From contig CAYFJU010000003.1 in the NCBI GenBank assembly GCA_964343505.1, positions 12,982 to 76,981 of the forward strand: 64,000 nucleotides of DNA, in the 5' to 3' direction. The first letter of the stretch is position 1; each line of letters starts with the position of its first letter. Below the pieces are notes generated by a model. The model made no database searches, was not told the origin of the DNA, and saw nothing but the letters and a program-made list of their open reading frames with translations. Shown here one piece after another: positions 62,279 to 64,000 of this stretch. The translations under genes and the position numbers were made by a program. The DNA is from TCS55 sp964343505. GTDB lineage: Bacteria; Fidelibacterota; Marinisomatia; Marinisomatales; TCS55.

Positions 62279-63025
62279 TTAACTCCTTAACCATTTCTTG
62301 AAAGATTTATACTTGGGCACCCACATTAGTCCTTCTCTCACAATACCTTCACGGTCAACAATAAAAATCAAAGGTCGCCCACCACGCATATTACGAAACG
62401 GCTCTGCCAGTTTATCATCATATCGAATAAATCCATTAATGGTTTTTATTTCATGCTTTTCCAGAAATTCTTCTACTTTATTGGGTGATTCGTCGGTTAT
62501 GGAAAGCACAACCAATCCATCCTTCCCATATTTTTCTTGAAGTTTATTGAAATCAGGGATTTCTTTCACGCATGGCCCGCACCATGTGGCCCACATATTA
62601 TTACTCCGGCACTGGTTAAGCGTATGAATATTCATACCATTATATGCCCCATAAATATGTAAAACGTAATTATCCCCTATATCACGTTTTATTAGATATT
62701 TACGTTTTAAATAATTAATATAATTCTTCATTTAAAACACATTATTTTTATTCGAAATATGAGCATAATTATTACGACTAACTGATGCCAGTTTAATAAC
62801 AATCACGACCTTTCCTTTATATTCTAACAAAGAATGTTCCGAACTGTCAGAAACCATCCGGAAAATCAATTCAGCTTTTTCTCCATTACTTTGGTTGAGT
62901 CTCTCATACATTGTTTTCAGGCTCGGTTCCAATTTCATAATTGCTTTTGCTAACAGTTCCTGGCCTTGGAAGGGCACAATCCCCACCACAAGGCAAAAGG
63001 AAATGATGGTTTGTTTTAGTTTCAT
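62279..63025 (-). pseudogene. TlpA/thioredoxin-fold protein gene interrupted by a small mobile element
   Basis: Removing 62601-62796 and one TA restores one frame: signal peptide (LKQTIISFCLVVGIVPFQGQ), then EYKGKVVIV joined to NMWATWCGPCVKEIPDFNKL, DGLVVLSITDESPNKVEEFL and RPLIFIVDREGIVREGLMWV. This is a TlpA-type extracytoplasmic thioredoxin with CGPC redox site. As it stands the insertion adds 66 codons in the same frame, including a TAA at 62732-62734, so the gene is split in two (62732-63025 and 62279-62731, stop abutting ATG). AGGAG precedes the start. Probable partners are the lipoprotein and the thioredoxin-like protein beside it. Confidence 0.85.
62601..62796. mobile_element. 196-bp non-coding MITE flanked by TA duplication, inside tlpA-like gene
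   Basis: The ends TTACTCCGGCACTGGTTA (62601-62618) and, read from the other side, TTAAACTGGCATCAGTTA (62779-62796) are imperfect inverted repeats, 16 of the first 24 positions alike. TA at 62599-62600 and 62797-62798 flanks it. TA duplication is the mark of Tc1/mariner and IS630 transposition. It holds an internal palindromic block (62659-62717) also found at 6851-6905. No transposase gene inside. Confidence 0.75.
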
Positions 63026-63452
63026 GGTTTCTCCTTTAGTATGGATATGAAATTTCGGTCTTCCTTTATCACGTTTCGGTCTTTACCCCAATTTTGGGGA
63101 TTTAGCAGAATGTAGTTTTGAATTTTTCCAATGAATGTTCATTTCGTACCACATGGTCATAAAATCTGGCCTGCCAGGCAAAATGGGGGTTGTGGTGTTT
63201 GCGAATGGATTTGGTTACAGCGGATTTGTAAGACCCAATTATTGTTGACAACGATTCCTTTTTTAATGGGCCGAAATTATTGGTGTGTTCCCGTAGAGAC
63301 ACGGCATGCCGTGTCTCTACATCCGTAATACCAATTAAACCATGGATATGGTTCGGCATGATGATGAATTCATCCAATTCAACATGGTCAAAATGGTCCG
63401 GGATTTCCCGGAAACAGAAATTCGCAACTTTACCCATTTCGTTCAACACCAT
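63022..63452 (-). pseudogene. Decayed REP-associated tyrosine transposase (RAYT), copy 2
   Basis: Y1-type transposase without its N terminus: KVANFCFREIPDHFDHVELD, EFIIMPNHIHGLIGI (intact HIH motif), LSTIIGSYKSAVTKSIRKHH, then after a one-base deletion in an A run (63121-63127) IQNYILLNPQNWGKDRN. A lost A also breaks the frame at the left (GGTAAATGG for GGTAAAATGG). The catalytic Tyr would be in the C-terminal half, so the copy is dead. It fills the gap between two thioredoxin-fold genes and carries a REP palindrome. Confidence 0.85.
63293..63320. repeat. REP palindrome, GTAGAGACACGGCA plus its reverse complement
   Basis: A perfect 28-bp palindrome in the linker of RAYT copy 2, encoding part of VETRHAVSLREH. 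Its outer 8 bases on each side match the one at 61503-61530, while the centre differs. Confidence 0.85.
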
Positions 63453-63464
63453 TTACCAGTCAAA

Positions 63465-63989
63465 TCAATTTTCAGCCAATAACATATCGATATACTTTTC
63501 CTGTCCATCGAAAAAGAACCGAATAATTCCCTTTTTATCCACCAGGATTTGTGCTGGTAACATATGATATCCCTTAGCCCAGGCACCCAATGGTTCCCCT
63601 TTTTCATATATATCCCTTAACCCGAAGATGGGAATGGTATATCCTTTATAGTCAGTATATTTTTTCATCACTTCGGAAGTATTAAATGAATTAACAAAAA
63701 CAAAATCCATCTTATCCTTCAATTTGAGATATAGGTCATCCTTCTCCGGCAATTGCATTTCACATCCAAGACAACCTCTATGCCAAATATAAATGTATTT
63801 GACTTTGCCATCATTCCAATATCCTTCTTTTCGAAGGGTGGGAATATCACGTTTAAATAAACTATCCGCGGGCTGCCCCAAGTATTCCACCACGGGCTGC
63901 CGATACCAACTTTTTTCATAATGTATTTTCGCTTTTTCATAATCCTCGCTATGTGTCAAGATTTTTTGGACATGATTAGAGTTAATCAT
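63465..63989 (-). CDS. Thioredoxin-fold protein with CLGC motif
   Basis: A 174-residue thioredoxin-like protein: VKYIYIWHRGCLGCEMQLPE (CxxC at about residue 74), KDKMDFVFVNSFN, YTIPIFGLRDIYEKGEPLGAW and MLPAQILVDKKGIIRFFFDG. The TIP-like cis-proline lies in MLPAQ. No signal peptide is seen; an in-frame stop lies directly before the ATG at 63987-63989, so the start is fixed or the gene was truncated by a nearby event. A periplasmic form would need one. Similar to the TlpA-like neighbour in fold, and perhaps once in one operon with it before RAYT copy 2 arrived. Confidence 0.75.
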   Translation of the reverse strand: MINSNHVQKILTHSEDYEKAKIHYEKSWYRQPVVEYLGQPADSLFKRDIPTLRKEGYWNDGKVKYIYIWHRGCLGCEMQLPEKDDLYLKLKDKMDFVFVNSFNTSEVMKKYTDYKGYTIPIFGLRDIYEKGEPLGAWAKGYHMLPAQILVDKKGIIRFFFDGQEKYIDMLLAEN

Positions 63990-64000
63990 TCATTTTTTCA

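Noticed and set aside
62732..62734. Stop codon in the tlpA-like frame as recoding (selenocysteine or readthrough site)
   Set aside because: It is TAA, with no recoding structure, and lies within inserted sequence unrelated to thioredoxin.
61503..63320. GTAGAGAC palindromes as a CRISPR array
   Set aside because: Only two copies 1.8 kb apart, each inside a transposase pseudogene, no spacers and no cas genes.

Overview
The window comes from a Gram-negative, respiratory bacterium. It has an outer-membrane barrel, lipoprotein signals, twin-arginine leaders and many c-type cytochromes. Alternative complex III, NarGHJI, two heme-copper oxidases and AT-leaning DNA together suggest the FCB group, perhaps Marinimicrobia/SAR406. 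That placement is inference and no marker gene here settles it. I see no rRNA, tRNA or CRISPR array.

Layout. 1-2259: the end of an SLC13-type transporter and an HD-GYP/GAF signalling protein. 2362-6843: a 1493-residue protein joining an acyl-CoA synthetase to an acetyltransferase. 6910-13913: a complete aa3-type oxidase locus with heme A synthesis (ctaA, ctaB), a Sco copper chaperone and two small membrane proteins. 14064-16080: a sulfide module (SQR, a TusE/DsrC-like protein, DsrE). 16414-19062: nadB-nadA in strikingly GC-rich DNA, probably transferred. 19393-44279: one long same-strand run encoding Rrf2 regulator, second oxidase, barrel protein, ActABCDEF, RIC repair protein, two NarK carriers, NarGHJI, diheme cytochrome c and a second Rrf2 regulator. 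44280-48199: decayed gene fragments, a PLP sulfur-amino-acid enzyme, hemN and a MITE-like element. 48200-60251: a PLP decarboxylase-DUF309 fusion, then a periplasmic molybdoenzyme operon (Rieske, cytochrome b, octaheme cytochrome, cytochrome c/heme-b subunit, alpha, small protein, beta, chaperone). 60459-64000: a cupredoxin-like protein, two dead REP-associated transposases that carry REP palindromes, a lipoprotein, a thioredoxin gene split by a small element, and another thioredoxin-fold protein.

How it works together. Quinol can be oxidised by NarGHI (nitrate), by alternative complex III feeding the second oxidase, or by the Rieske/cytochrome b pair, which probably exchanges electrons with the octaheme cytochrome and the Nxr-like molybdoenzyme. 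SQR would feed quinol from sulfide. RIC repairs nitrosative damage to Fe-S centres.

The two most interesting observations are: (1) the Rieske/cytochrome b + HAO-like octaheme + Nxr-like operon, a plausible quinone-coupled nitrogen-oxyanion complex; and (2) a shared 16-bp site, AGGATA-N6-TCYT, found six times at promoters of the sulfide, second-oxidase, nitrate and Nxr-like operons and in the nadA leader. It is probably the operator of one of the two Rrf2 regulators encoded here. A third is a 196-bp, TA-flanked element inserted exactly inside the codons just before the WATWCGPC motif of a thioredoxin gene.
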